Below the pieces are notes generated by a model, which was not told where the DNA came from, made no database searches, and worked only from the letters and a program-made list of their open reading frames with translations. DNA of 64,000 nucleotides from Eutypa lata. Taxonomy: Eukaryota; Ascomycota; Sordariomycetes; Xylariales; Diatrypaceae. Within the stretch, counting starts at the first letter, position 1, and each line of letters opens with the position of its first letter. Positions 47,201-59,974 of this stretch are shown here, one piece after another. The position numbers and the translations under genes are program-made. The stretch is taken from assembly GCA_022661535.1 (NCBI GenBank), contig JAKULF010000010.1, forward strand, positions 682,001 to 746,000. The letters are read 5' to 3'.

Positions 47201-49595
47201 TAGATGTGTGCCCCGAACGCACATTGACACAACGATCTCTCGTTCGTGAATCAGTGAACTCACATGGCCAGTGGAGATGACAGAAATCCTTCAATGCATG
47301 ATTTAGATGGTATATGTACTCCGGGAATATCAGTGAGGCGGAACCTAAGTCAATGGTTAGTTGAAAGTCGTGGCCTCCACACTGTATGGTCTGGTTCGTG
47401 ATTATCTACCTTTGTTCTTGTGTCGCGCCGAATCAAGCATGATACACGATGCTACCATGTAACTAAGCTCAGAAAATATTCTTTTTGCGTCTTCAGTTTC
47501 CAACTCCAATGTGTTCATCATGTTCAAGGCAAGTTTGAGGATATTGCCACCGAAATCTTGGGGTATAGGAGAATTTCGGAATGAGGCCTGAACAAAATCA
47601 AAGGGTGACTCGAGCGTGTTAGCGTAGTGGTTGAAAGCTTCTTGTAGATATGCTTGCAAGTCCTCGACGTCAAGCAACATCCTCAAATCAAATCTAGCAC
47701 TCCTTGCGGAAAAGGATGCTGTCACAATGGCATCACTAAGTTTCCCGATCTGTTCAGCCATCAACTGGGACGACCTTCGGCGGGAAAACGAATGATCTAA
47801 AAAGCATTAATTAATTGACAACTTCGTGGGTTGCTCTATAAAGAGTTACCTGGATAGAGCTGTAATAGCAGAGAACTAGATCGGTTAAGCTGCCAATGGT
47901 CTTCCCTCTCTCCCTCCAAAATTGCGCCCATTTCTTGAATGTCTCGTTCCGATTCACAGTGTGTGCAAGGTCGCAGATGATAGTCTCTGTATTGTATAAA
48001 ACGTTCCAAAGATTGTCATTAATATCGTTTTCAGAGGCATTTAAGGCTATGATTGCGTGTGGCAGGACAGGTTGGTTAGAGGAGGTCTCTATCGCAGCCG
48101 CCGCCCATATGACAAGCCTCTCAAAGACATGTTCAATCACTCTGTAATATACTCTGTTAATGTCACATGTTACTGTATCGTTTCGCCCAAACCATTCGAG
48201 AAGATGATAAGGGCCTAGATTAGGTAAGTAACTAACCTTGGGTTTCGAAGTACGAAAACTATCACATCAGAGAATGTGTATAGTAGCCGAGGATACAGAT
48301 TCGTTACGGCAAATTCTCGACTCCTTGCACGAGGTTCGCTTGCCCACAGCAATTCCCGCTCGAAGGTTATCTTCGGTTTTATTTTATCCGGCTCCATGTC
48401 AGCGGCTCTAGATTCCATACGACGTTTCCTCCTAAATATAGCTCCTAGTGGCTCTCGTTCACCTCCTTCGAGACCTTCGCAGTCTGCGTATAGGATAGGG
48501 GCATGCGAATACGCCGATTTTGGATCCACGTAAAGGTGAACATCTTCTGATGTTGGTAAATGCGCACCTCGTGGACCAATAACGGGGGTAGGGTACGGGT
48601 TCTGTTCGTTGGCTGCAAAGTCGATTAGTAGCTTTACCAGAGTGCTTTTCCCAGCACCTGTTTGCCCCACGAATGACACGAGGCTAGGTGTTCGTCTATC
48701 AGAGCCGACCTCTCTCCACTGATCCACAAAGTTGGGACCGTTCCTGAGGGGGTCAATAGTCGCCATAAGCTCCGTGAATCGTCCATAGTCTTGGAAGATA
48801 GGGGGTGCTAAGTCATCTGGTCGATCCACACCTATTTACTAATCAGCCATACCCTATTAGTTATGGCTAGGTGTCGTACCAAACCAAGCCGTCGTTGTAT
48901 CAGAACTATAGAGGTGATCTCGAGTTATGTCATTTGTTGGTGGTGATAGGACATTATGCACTTTGGCCGCTATCTCGGGATTGGTTTTCTCGTGTGGAAC
49001 GCCCCTGCGGACCTTCCTATGGACGACTTGGCCCTTCCAACACTGCTCACAGAAAGTAATCTCACACACATTGCAAAACCAGACACTTCCCTTGGATGAC
49101 CCGCAAACTTCACAGAATACGGAGTAAATATAGTTTTCAGTGTCGGGTTCGTGTGGATGCTCTATCTGATGAGGAGCCTGTGACCTAACATTACCAACAA
49201 AGGTCGAGATAGAGGCCTCCGTAAGTGAGGATGTGCGGATTCTCAATGGGGGACTTGGGGGGCTGTGAAAGTTGTTGTCAATCATCAGCGTCAGTAGTAA
49301 GATACGATAACTATAGGACGATAAGTTATGGACTGCCATACCTAAGTATAGGCCCATATCGTTCTGGGGGGAGCACCAGCCGCTCAAGATATCCTCCAGA
49401 TGGCTCTGACACCCAGCTTTCCTGCGCGTCTTCGAATACATCGTTGCTACTATCTGTGTTTTCGGACCCCAATGTCGATTGCCGAGATGCTTGTGTAACA
49501 CTATTGGGTAAAACCGGATGTCCTTGTCGGTTTCCTGCTACTTCGGTTGGAAATTGCGAGTCCAGCATCTGGTTGCTGCCATGGGTATTGGACAT
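44242..49595 (-). CDS. Multidomain zinc-finger / P-loop / RING-like / patatin phospholipase protein, one frameshift
   Basis: Eleven exons: 49,595-49,342, 49,262-48,880, 48,831-48,237, 48,153-47,850, 47,796-47,410, 47,344-46,708, 46,641-46,537, 46,487-46,138, 46,066-46,009, 45,952-45,366 and 45,302-44,242, about 1,573 residues. Order: Ser-rich N-terminus; zinc finger with CxxC pairs (CEVC...CNVC...CEQC, residues about 135-166); P-loop GQTGAGKST (about 268-276), so a nucleotide-binding domain; RING-like CYCC...CGHVLCSAC (about 790-815); then a patatin domain with DGGGIRG, GTSTGG (the Ser codon is rebuilt across the intron ending at 46,488) and DGA. Patatins hydrolyse membrane lipids; fungal NLR-like immune proteins use them as effectors, though usually at the N-terminus. 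A 1-nt loss in a CCC run at 47,767-47,769 (exon 5) breaks the frame; restoring length there makes all other phases agree. The tail after the catalytic domain is unassigned. It is either a very young pseudogene or a base-calling error. Confidence 0.8.
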
Positions 49596-51294
49596 TGATG
49601 ACAATACGTAGGAGGGTAACGGGGCTCTTCAATAGGCAGTATACCGTAAACAAGATTCGTCAGTTAGAACAACCTACTATAAGATATTGGGAGGATTACA
49701 CTCCATTCTTGACACGGAACAGCCGTAGAAATATGAATACGAGCTCTGATCTGCACTACCCTCATCCCGCAATGTATAGACCCCTTTTCGGTGAGCCCAC
49801 TCTTCTGTCCCGCGGCCGGTGGTGTCTCATCCAATAGCTACTGCAGGATATCAACGCGCTCCTCTTTCCTCAACCCGGCAGAATCTCCGCCAACAGGGTG
49901 TAAGACATTTCAGGTAGGCTGTGAGTCTATGTTGCCACTCATAGCGATTATATGACCGCGGACAAATCAGAACAGATAAGGAAACGCCACAGCGCGTTGT
50001 ACAGCACACCTACATGCGCCAATGATAAATATTACCATTTAACCAGCATATCATGTAACCATCCAAATGATACAACACTGCCCTCTCAGCGTATCATGTT
50101 CCCAAGGTCCAAATTGTGGCTGCTGCCTACCAGCACTCATCGGAAGAGCCCCCTCCAGCGATTTAACAATTCTAACTGGTTTGTCTACAATACCTGTATC
50201 TTTCTATCGTCGGTATCCTTAGTGATACAGATCAATGTTCTAAGCCAGGCGTAGGCTATATACCATGTCAAGAGGTACTGTAGCCGGCCCCGATAACCAT
50301 GTATGAACAATATTGTCAGCGAAAACCGGCCATGAACCCTTGCATAGTTATCATACCTGCAGGCGGGTTCATTTCGTCGACAGTGATCTATCCGACAGCC
50401 GCAAACATAAACACTACGTGACAGACTACAATGTAGTAACTTTGTATTCGCCGACAATTCAAGACCTGGAGAGTCAGTGCTGTTGTAATATAATCATTTT
50501 GGTACGGAGGCTCATTACGATCGTGATCTGAAAAGCAATGTAAGTCTAATAATTACTCTCCCTTCCTAATAATGGTATAATATCGATATGAATTGCGGTG
50601 TTGAAGGAGTCTACCAACTTATACCTATTTCGCCTACCACCCCTATTCTAAGAAGGATTGATATTCTACTAACTGGTGAACATAACTTACATGCATATCC
50701 CAAGTCCAATCCGAGTTACAGGAATTTGAATAGATCTAGCTATAATCCCGTATCTAAGCGATAAGGTCGGCCTACTGCTACCTGACTAATTCTCGGAGTT
50801 CCTTCGGCGTTGCTACTAAACTATATGATTGGATGTTTAGTATTCACTGCCGCCCCTATGAGGCGTATTGTTTACTTAGAAGATGAATTAGGTAGTAGTA
50901 CTAGTAGAATATTATTATGCATCAATGACGCAAAAGTTAGACTCACACCTGGATATAGAGTAGAATCTAATCAAGTAAAAGGGGTTAACCCCCTTTGCTT
51001 AGCTAATTCCTAGATCCTCAAACCGGGATATAATAGGATCATCTACAGCTAATGTGTAATGCACCTAAATATTATATTTGCATAGATATGAGTTAAATTA
51101 ACTAGTATATATGGTGGCATTAACGCCAAGGCTGGCCGTTCGAAGTCTTATATTCGATAAAATTAGATTACAGGACCTTATACCAGAGCCAGAGACATGG
51201 CGAGTGTGTTCTCATATCCAAGTAGCATAGCCGAGCCCACTACACTCTCCCAGTGCGCACACCCCTGACTATTAAGTAATCCAATACCACCAAA
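49596..51294. other. 1.7-kb intergenic region
   Basis: It should hold the promoter of the patatin-type gene and the 3' end of the monooxygenase gene. Several short open frames (60-100 codons) on both strands look random and lack recognisable domains. No repeat array, tRNA or RIP-type composition was seen. Confidence 0.5.
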
Positions 51295-53337
51295 TTAGTG
51301 AGAAAAAGGCCGCATCTTGAATACCGGGTCGTCTTCCGGCCTCCCGGCGAGTGGCAGGCTCTGGAACACGGGCTCGACATACCACGCCGGGTCGCCCTCG
51401 TACTCACCCTCCTTTCCATCTGTTTTAGGCATGTGAGTAATGCTCGAGCCGTTGCCTAGCCACTTCAATCGGTTACTTCTACAACCTTCCACGGGTTCCA
51501 ACTCGAAGTCCTCCCACCTCGGGGCCCGAAGTGCTTCGAGAGCATGTAGTGGACTACCAGGCCACAGTCCGGTGATGCGCTCGCCGCGGCCGCCGTCGCT
51601 CTTATACCAGCTGTTGCAGTTGTCGGTGTAGACGGTCTTCTTGAAGTACTCATCGCAGTAGGCCCCCCAATCGGCTACGAGCTCCGGCCGCACCTCCATC
51701 GTCGCGTAGTCCTCCTTCTGCAGCTTGCGGAGGCACTTGACGATGTAGTCGCCCTCGACCTCGAGGATTATCGTCAGCGATCCGGACCCGATCGCCGAGT
51801 TGGGCCCTAGCATGAAGAACATGTTCGGGAACGAGTCCACGGCTAGCGACAGGTACGCTTCCGGGTATGGGTTGAACCGCGTTTGGAGGGGTAGTCCAGC
51901 CTTTCCATATACGGGGAAAGGGGGCGGGGCGGACGCGTTGAAGCCCGTTGCGCAGACGAGTGCGTCGAGGGGGACTTCGCGTCCGGTCTTGAGCTTCACT
52001 CCCGTCTCGGTCAACTCTTCAATGGCGTCTGTGATGAACTCGACGTTGTCCTCCGCCAGAGCTTCCAGGTAGCCTGGCCCTGGTGTGTTCCGACGGCAGC
52101 CGATGCCGAAGGATGGGATGAGGAAGTCGGCAATTTCCGGTTTCTTGGACAGTCGTCCCTTCATGTTTGACTCGAAGAGGCCCATGGCCATGCGTTGCAT
52201 TTCTGAGCCCCTGATTGATATGTCGTGAATCGTGCTGCCGTCAACTTCGATGGCCTTGCGCAGCTTGTACCACACCTCGGGGTTATTGGCGAATTCCTGC
52301 CGCTGCTCGGGAGAAACTTGAGAATAGTTAGTTTGGATTATGGGCATCTGGGATTAGGCAACATACATTCCACCATATTCGGGTCGAGTCCCAGTCTCTT
52401 CGAGGTCACTGTAGTCATTAGTAAAATAGGAAAATATCCTACCAGTCAGCATGTTGACCTACTTTCGCCAAAAGGGTTCGTAATCCAGGTCTTGCTCCTG
52501 GCAAAGCAGTGCAGTTGAGTCCCTTCGATTCTCTGAAGGCTAGGAACAATCTGGATGGCGCTTGAGCCGTTCCCTATTACTCCGACTCGTTTATTTCTAA
52601 AGTCGTAACTTGGAATACGTCAGCCCATATCACAATTTTACAGGCCCGCTTTACAAACGCTTCTTTCCAGATCGCAGAATGCATAACTTCCCCCTTGAAG
52701 CTCTTCAAGCCTGGGATCTTCGGCCATGCAGGGTCGCTGAGCATGCCCCGTGCCAAGATCAAAACGTCTGCATCGTCTTCGAACGTTTCTCCTGTATCCA
52801 CTCGTTTAATGGATAGCAGCCTAGATATCTCCTACTCAGCATGCGTAATAGTCCATCAGAATCTGGCCGTCTTGCATACCACTTCTTTGCAGCTTCGTCC
52901 CATTTACAACTTTCCACATTGTGAGAGAGCTTCACGAATCGCATCACTCCATACTTCACGGCCGTAGCTTCGAGGTACGCATATATCTCCCGTTGGGGCG
53001 CATACATCGAAGACCAGTCTGGGTTTGGATTGAAAGAATATTGATACGAATGCGACGGGATATCACAGGCACAACCTACCATTGAACGTGTTAGATTGTT
53101 CCTCCAGATATGGGTATAAGGTTACGCACCTGGGTACCTATTAGACCACCAAGTTCCTCCTACCCCTCCATTCTTCTCATAGATTCGCAAATCGATGTTG
53201 CGAAGTCTCTGAGGTATCCGGATTCCAAGATAAATGCCAGAGTAGCCTGCCCCGATGACGCGGACCTTCATGGGGCGATGGCTATCCAGCGGCGCATCTT
53301 TGAGGGCGAAAGGTGAAGATTCGGTTGAGCCCGCCAT
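51295..53337 (-). CDS. FAD/NADPH-dependent Baeyer-Villiger-type monooxygenase
   Basis: This flavoenzyme class inserts oxygen next to a ketone or oxidises heteroatoms; substrates include steroids and polyketides. Six exons: 53,337-53,130, 53,075-52,880, 52,820-52,659, 52,608-52,463, 52,408-52,367 and 52,316-51,295, giving 591 residues in a continuous frame. Exon 3 must use the donor GTTTGT at 52,658; the better-looking GTAAAG 4 nt further on breaks the frame. Signatures: FAD-binding GAGYSG (residues 29-34), GGVGGTWW, the Baeyer-Villiger fingerprint FKGEVMHSAIW (176-186, fitting FxGxxxHxxxW), a second Rossmann GNGSSA, and the C-terminal CATGF and LGPNSAIGSGSL motifs. The ATG at 53,337 is chosen because it lies just before the FAD strand; the open frame upstream has no domain content. 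The gene looks functional. It lies 18 kb beyond the hydrolase, so a role in the polyketide pathway is speculative. Confidence 0.9.
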
Positions 53338-54442
53338 ATTGTCAGCATATAACGCAAAGCTAAGTAAGTAAGTAATTTTCTTAACAGAAAGTGAAATAAG
53401 AACAACTGCGCGGGCAGTCCATCTGTTTGTTACCGACAACCTGGAAGTTGCTCTATGAGGAGTCGCTCCTCAATGCAACTCCCCACGGTTCCCCGCACCG
53501 CGCGAGGTCCTCGATACTCCAACGGCTAGTGGTCGGCAATTGCATCCCCATAGACAGACTCCATAGATAGCTTTAATGTTATGAGGACTCCAATGCTGTG
53601 CGGGGATTTATGTGAATAAGAACGCCACTTACGGAACTGAATAGGAGCTGATGGTCTAATGTCGGCTAGACCTCCAGGCTGAATTATTCATTAGAACATT
53701 ACCTACGGCATTGGTTTCTTCTGATTCTTTCAACAATTCCAATAACCTTTCTACTGTTATGACATGTGGAATGCACACCGTCACGTATGTATTCTTTCGT
53801 GCTCAGACATTAGACACACCAGACTCGTACAGAAAGCTCTTCGAGCTTTCAGGTACACTGGTGAAAAAATGTCTCAGTATTGATGTCAAATGGTCAGTTT
53901 TGGACGTCAGTGGCGGTGACGTGGCCAGTCGGGGTTATACACTATTCAAACTGAGGATATACAAATACTTCGTCATATGTTCTGAGATGACTTATGACAT
54001 CGAATATTTTAAGCTTCCAATAACATCTTATTCAACTGGGTGTCCAGACAACCAGTGATTTAGTTAGGGGCTAGTGGTATCCAGCTTCAGGGCTTATACA
54101 GCTTCGGCTATAACCTTCGGCTATACAGCTTCAGAGCTGTCACTATAGCCGCTTGCAATAAGGGGCCGGATAAGGGACCGGATACGTCACATTGACGAAA
54201 CATCTTCCCATAAGTAAAAGGGGTGATCGTACATATTGTAGACTACCTCGTAAGTGGGTAGGTTACAGACTAGGCTAGAAATAGAGATAATATCGGTTGT
54301 CATTAACATCAAGTTTATAACCTTAATACAGATATGTTAATTTACACAGGTCCGCAACTTCTCTACCTACGACATCAAGTAGATCGAAACCCTCTAACAC
54401 TACTGTCCCATAGATCAGTCGTTTGAAGTCTTACCTGTCAAC
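53338..54442. other. Intergenic: monooxygenase promoter and 2OG-oxygenase 3' side
   Basis: 1.1 kb without a convincing gene; an open frame of 115 codons at 53,711-54,058 has no recognisable content. At 54,080-54,150 a short run of CAGCTTCAG / CTTCGGCTATA words resembles a small degenerate repeat, with some likeness to the AGCT-rich minisatellite at 34-35 kb. Confidence 0.5.
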
Positions 54443-56542
54443 TCATCCATCCTCATCGTTTCTCTTGGTTTCATTCACAGCAGCAGATGGCAACGCAACA
54501 ACAAGCTCTCCCTTATCGTAGTCCGACTCCGATCTCGATCTCGACCCCGATCCCGAGCCTGAGGAAGAACCCCATCTCCCCAGGAATCCCGCCCCATGTA
54601 TGTCTGTCTCATAAAGCTCCTCGGGCTCCTGTTCGGCGGGTTCAACCCAACACGGGCTATATCTCTCGGAATTTGTCTCCGAGGAATTTGAGTGCTCCAA
54701 ATCTTGCTCCTGTCCGTCTTTCGGCTCCTTGCCATGATCCTGCTTCCCTTTTTCCTCATTGTGTGGGTCGTTGGACTTCGGAGATAGCTTTCCCATGACT
54801 CGGTAGGCGTAGTTACGCACGGGGTGGTGGTTGGTGTATAGCAGGAACATACGGTAGCCGGTCCAGTCGGACACGAAGTGCTCCATCTCGGCTCCGCGGA
54901 AGATCACCGCGTCACCGCGCTGGTAGGGCATCTGTATACCCAGTTGGGGAAAGCATAAATTACCGCCTGCGAAGTTTAATTAGTCAAATTTCTTCATGTG
55001 CAACGTAAATATTTCTTTCTCTCTGTCTGTCCTTACTCCCCATGTTAATGAACTATTTGTTTAGCATACCTTCGTAACTTCCTAGGGCCAACAAACCGGC
55101 GAATCCAAACTTCACGTCGTTGGCATCGGCATGCCTTTGGGTATACGAGTTGATGCCTAGAACTGCCAAGGTGGCGAAGGTCGGTTCCGCCATGTGCATC
55201 TTCTGTCGATCTGGCAGGGCATCGAACACATCGCAGCAGTTCTGGTACTCTTCTGGGGCTAGGGTGCTGAAGAGGTACCTGATGACTTCCGAGCCGAGGC
55301 CGAGAACGGAGCCCGTGAATGTGGGCATGAGGTTGTCGACGTAGTCTTCGAACACCTTCTTGGGGTGTCCTCGGACGAGCTTCGTATCCGGGGTTCTCCA
55401 GACCATGCTGGGATTGTGCCTGCCTTTCATGGCCCACGTGCCGTAATGAACGATACATTGCTGCCGCTGCTCGATTTCCTCCAGGGTTGTGGCCTTCTCT
55501 AGATCCATTTCCGGGTGCTTGGTGGCGCGGATGAAGTCATCGACCATATGGCGACTGGTTTCCGGAATAGGCAGAGGCGGGAGCGAGGCCCATTTTCGGA
55601 GTGCCTCTTCCACTTTGTCCACTTCATAGCCACCGTACAAGAAGTGGAATAGACTCTTGAACTTGCAGAGAAGCGGCTCTGAATTCATATCTAAGACAAG
55701 CAGAATGTCTTGATCGATTCGCTCATAGATCTCGGTGTCTGCAGCTGCTAGTTCATCTTGCTGGTAGGCCCAAAACGGATCGTTTGTGTGGCTTCTGTCT
55801 TCTTGCTGGATCTGCTGGATAAGAGGCAGCAGCTCCTGGGGAGGTTTCTGGGCTTCAGCACGTATGGTGTCACGTTGCTGCCGCGTTGTCTTGGCCCAGA
55901 AGGCGCGGCAGGCGTCATGTCGCATTTTCTTGTACCATTTTTTGCGATCTTCCGAACCTTGCGGGTTTGTCTCATTGGGACGGTGCATGGGCATCTTCGG
56001 GGCCTCACCTCTGTGGATGCGCCCTGCCATGAGATAGCTTTCAACCTGACGGCCTATAGGGGGCTCGGCAAGGGCCATTTTAGTCTTAGAGAGCTTGTCA
56101 ACCCTTTGAGCTCTCGTGGCCTGCTTGTATGAGGTCTTATCCTTGTAAGATACGTCGAGCAGTCTCATATACCGTAAAGAGAACCCTTCGAGGACAAGGT
56201 CCATGACAAGTTCCTTCGGTGTATCTCTAACAATATCCCCGTCTTCGTGGATTTTGCTTTCGCCGTCAGCAAGACGTGCAAGTAACTTCTGGACTGCAAC
56301 AATCCTAGGGTCGTCCCTGATTTCGAAATCGGTTTCTCCAAACTTAGGGAAATTCTGAGCTAGTTAGCATCATGATATTGGCTAATTACTTGTTATACAA
56401 CATTAATACTCACATCATAACGTTGGCTGTCATCCCAGTGAGCGACGTTGCCGCAGTCCTTCATTTTCCATCCTTTCGGGTCGCCAGGGATATTTTTGTT
56501 CTCGACCCCGTATCGAATAATTGGTTCGGTGGGATTCGCCAT
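54443..56542 (-). CDS. TET/JBP-like 2-oxoglutarate Fe(II) dioxygenase-type protein
   Basis: Three exons, 56,542-56,414, 56,354-55,070 and 54,966-54,443, give 645 residues with all phases agreeing. A double-stranded beta-helix core is seen late in the protein: QRHADANDVKFGFAGLLALG contains an HxD iron-binding pair (about residues 450-452). It continues across the second intron into YEGGNLCFPQLGI, then PYQRGDAVIFRG and EMEHFVSDWTGYRMFLL, with the distal iron-binding His (about 501) and a 2OG-binding Arg (about 510). This order (HxD, GxYEGG-xLxxPxLGI, GD, EHF, R) is the pattern of the TET/JBP-related family, many of whose animal members oxidise thymine or 5-methylcytosine; fungal members are poorly studied. 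The N-terminal 350 residues are helical-looking and unassigned. The C-terminus is a low-complexity acidic/Ser-Arg tail, probably disordered. Substrate unknown; DNA, RNA and protein are all possible. It is intact. Confidence 0.72.
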
Positions 56543-59500
56543 TGCGGTATCTTGAATTCAAGGTGAAAACCACCTGAATTTTGATGATTATCTTGCATGT
56601 GCTTTGCTGAAGTTCTTGAATTGAAATGTGTGTGAAATGTTATCTGACACCCACATTTTATGTGTTTGGTAAACAAACAAAATTCCACGGGTTCATGCCT
56701 TAGGTGGATGGGATAATACCCATCAAGGCATCCGTTGCTATGCAGTATGCTTATTACTTAGATGCCTAATGTTTATTCAGTTGGATCCCATTGGGTCGTA
56801 TTTTCTGTAGTATGCAGTTCAATGGCATTGTCTGAGACGAAACCTGTCTTTCAAACGAATTATTCTCTGTTCATGTAATAAATAAACTGTAATATGTCTA
56901 CTTCTATTTTCTATTCTCATAAAAAAATCTCCTTCATAATGCTTAGAAGTAGTGAGATCTTCATTAGGGGAGAAGCTTGTAGTATCTATTAGTCTGAAGG
57001 GGGTCCCCTGCCCTATTACAGTATCTAGAGTACAAGGTTCCCTATCTTATATATGAAGTCATCGGTAGTATGACCACGTTAAGAAACAATAAGTAGTTAT
57101 AGGAAATTGATGACTATATTAATAACACATACCAGAAAGATTACAATTAGATTTATAATACCTGCAAGTATAGTTTCGATTAATCCTACAAACTCTTTGG
57201 TATAATCACTATGACTACAATCAGCGGATATGATTGTTATTTATTGGATTGCATGATGGTAGCCTTCATAATCATAGGCAACAAATTTGTTATTCACGTA
57301 GACGACAAGTGCTACCTAATAGGGGCTAGCTAATTATACAATCATAGGCAACTTAAGTCTGCATATATACATAAATAGTTCACATTTTTGAAGTGATGTT
57401 AGATTTGGTAGCATGGGATTGATATATAAAATTACATATCCTTAGTTTGAATCATGTTAGCTTGTGTTACATTTTTGTTATTCCAGAAATCATGGACTAT
57501 CCCATATAAATTGACCCCTGTTGGCGGCAGTCAGTAAAGATGTGACTATAAACACGACACGCAGGACATGCCTCAATATTATACGCTACTAGAATCAGCA
57601 CGCTTAGAACTAACTGGTAGGGCTGAGTTCGTCCAAGATAAAGTTTCGATCTAGAGGCTCTATGTTTCAAAGAAACTCAAAAGTGTTAAGGGGAGAATTT
57701 GAGTTTGGAACCAGGGGAACATGGAGGCGGGACTCGGGCCGCAGGGTCAGAGGGTCCAATGAAATAAGCTTATGGTGCAGCTGGGTAGTTGACCAATAGT
57801 GGTTGAGAGAATGGAACCGTGTCCAACGAGGCTAAGGCCAATGGCTACTGACTCTTTGCTCCTTTTTCTTTGAGACTTTGGGTACCTTACAATCTGTCTA
57901 CCATTAAGGATCTGATAGACTCTCACGTGCATGTCTGGATGACGTCTTTGTTAAACTGTGCATAAGACCTGATCCAGGTACTGAGTGCCATTGCATTCCG
58001 GATTTCTACGAGGTCTCCTAAATGGGTGAGTGGGAAATATTCGTCTGCAGGTCTGCTCTGCTCATCGACGAGGGGTTGACTGTAGTATGTAATCATGAAC
58101 GCATTTCATACCTAGGTACTCCACCTTACCCATGTAGAACACTCTGTTGAAACATTTGTCCGAAACACATGACAAACCGATACAACATCTCTGGCATCCA
58201 AATATGTTTAATGCATGTATTAATGGAGTGAATGGATGGTTACATTGTAGCTAGACCTCAGACATGCCATCGGGAAGACTCTAATTTAGATGCATACATA
58301 TTGAAGTAACGCGGGGCTAAACCTCGCTCGCTCACTCACTCCTTATAAGGATGTTAACTCCTAAAGAATTTACTTAATAAGCTTAAAAGATTCGAAGTGA
58401 AATGTGTGTTATAAAATAGAATTGAAACTGCCAGTCTTGCGATAGGAATAGTCTTAAGAGTGCATCCGAATATACTCCCCTATAACTACGTGCTCCGTAG
58501 TATTGAGTATTAAGTTGAATTTAAACCCATGAAATCTTAGACGGCCCACATAGCTGATGCCGGGACATGCATTCAACAAATGGACCTTCTTGCCCGACAA
58601 CCGACACCTGCTTATTCCTTTGAAAGTAATTACAAAGGAGCCATCCTCATAACTTAAGTACCTACCTGAATATAACTACACTAATTGTCCGGCTCATAGT
58701 CAACATTACATTACATCCAGGCAGCCAGCCACATGAAAGAATATTCTAATCTTCCCTTAGTCAATTGCCTATCATCGGAACATCTTCATATGCATGTGTA
58801 GATTATGCAGGTAATGTTAGGTATTCTTGGTATTATTCAAGGTATTGAATGGCGATCACGCCTATGTCATTAGCCCCCATCCGTTCCTTTCCTCTTTACC
58901 TATCTTGGTACTCCGTTATAGACATGGAGCACCTGAGATTCTGTCTGTATGTGTGTATGTACATCAGCAACCAACTAACCCCACTATTCCACGAGGCGGC
59001 GTACATTTAATCCTAGCGCTACCTTGTTGAGCCCTACCATGGCCGAAAGCCAAGAATTCTTAGCCCCCGTCCGGTTTAATAAGCACCACCTTTGGTGAAT
59101 GATAGGCACCAAGTTAGGCACTGGAGGACGGCGTGCATAGGTACTAGGTATGTAGTTTTGTATGCTAAACTTAGGGACCTCCGGTAGGTTCGATACATAC
59201 AAGATTTGCAATCTCCAGAAACTTCCTGTCAGTGACCTCCGAGATCCTGGGCCTGTCCGACTCTAATCCGCCAATTAATCAAATCGGATATTGAATTCAA
59301 TATCCCCTTCAGCCCCCCCCCGGACTTTCATTACAACGCTATTATCTCCTTTCCTATCGACAGTACCCTCTAACTACCTGTTTGAATATCATCAACAGTC
59401 TCGTTATTGTATGTACAACATCATTCTCCTTTACCCCCACGAGACATAACAGGGGGACACAAACAGTGTGGCGCCGGCAACTCGTCTCAACTGTATTGTC

Positions 59501-59974
59501 TGGATAAACTCTGAATAACATAGTTACCTATCTTTGTTAACTTGTTTGCCGCTGTTACATTCCATTTTCTCGGTATATTTCTTGGGCATTCATTCTAACT
59601 ATAGCATAATACGAGTTACCAAGGGGGTTCTAGCCAGCCTACAACAATCGAAAGTCTGCCTACTTTATAATCCTTGCTAGCACTAGTTCTTTTCACGCAC
59701 TCGAATAACCAACGTCGAGTCCTTTCCGGGGTACCTCTTTCAGCCTACGGAGTCATAATAGCCTACCAGTCAGCCTCTCTACCCTATCTCTGCCTCTTTT
59801 GGAAGGGGGATAAGACCTCTTTCTTGCACTCACCGCAGCACATAACTACACACACACACACACACACCCTCTCTCTCTAGCGTAGTCAGCGCCGCACATT
59901 CGTCACGTTAGGGTCAGGTACATCTCCACACTATCCTGACTCGCGACGAGTCACTATCTACTGAACGGGCAAAC
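56543..59974. other. 3.4-kb intergenic region
   Basis: The longest gene-free stretch of normal composition. It holds the divergent promoters of the 2OG-oxygenase (minus) and the kinase (plus). No open frame of interest was found. The kinase-proximal 600 bp are C/T-rich, which suggests a long 5' UTR/promoter. A VHVDD-like reading at about 57,270-57,310 was considered and rejected. No tRNA genes were recognised. Confidence 0.55.
59848..59878. repeat. (CA)n-(CT)n microsatellite in kinase 5' region
   Basis: About ten CA dinucleotides run into five CT dinucleotides, roughly 100 bp upstream of the kinase start codon. Confidence 0.9.

Noticed and set aside
52608..52660. Apparent frameshift in exon 3/4 of the monooxygenase
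   Set aside because: The donor GTTTGT at 52,658 gives a perfect phase and the expected protein, so no lesion is needed.
57260..57320. VHVDD reading resembling a copia reverse-transcriptase box
   Set aside because: Isolated five-residue similarity with no neighbouring RT motifs in frame and no RIP-type composition; likely chance.
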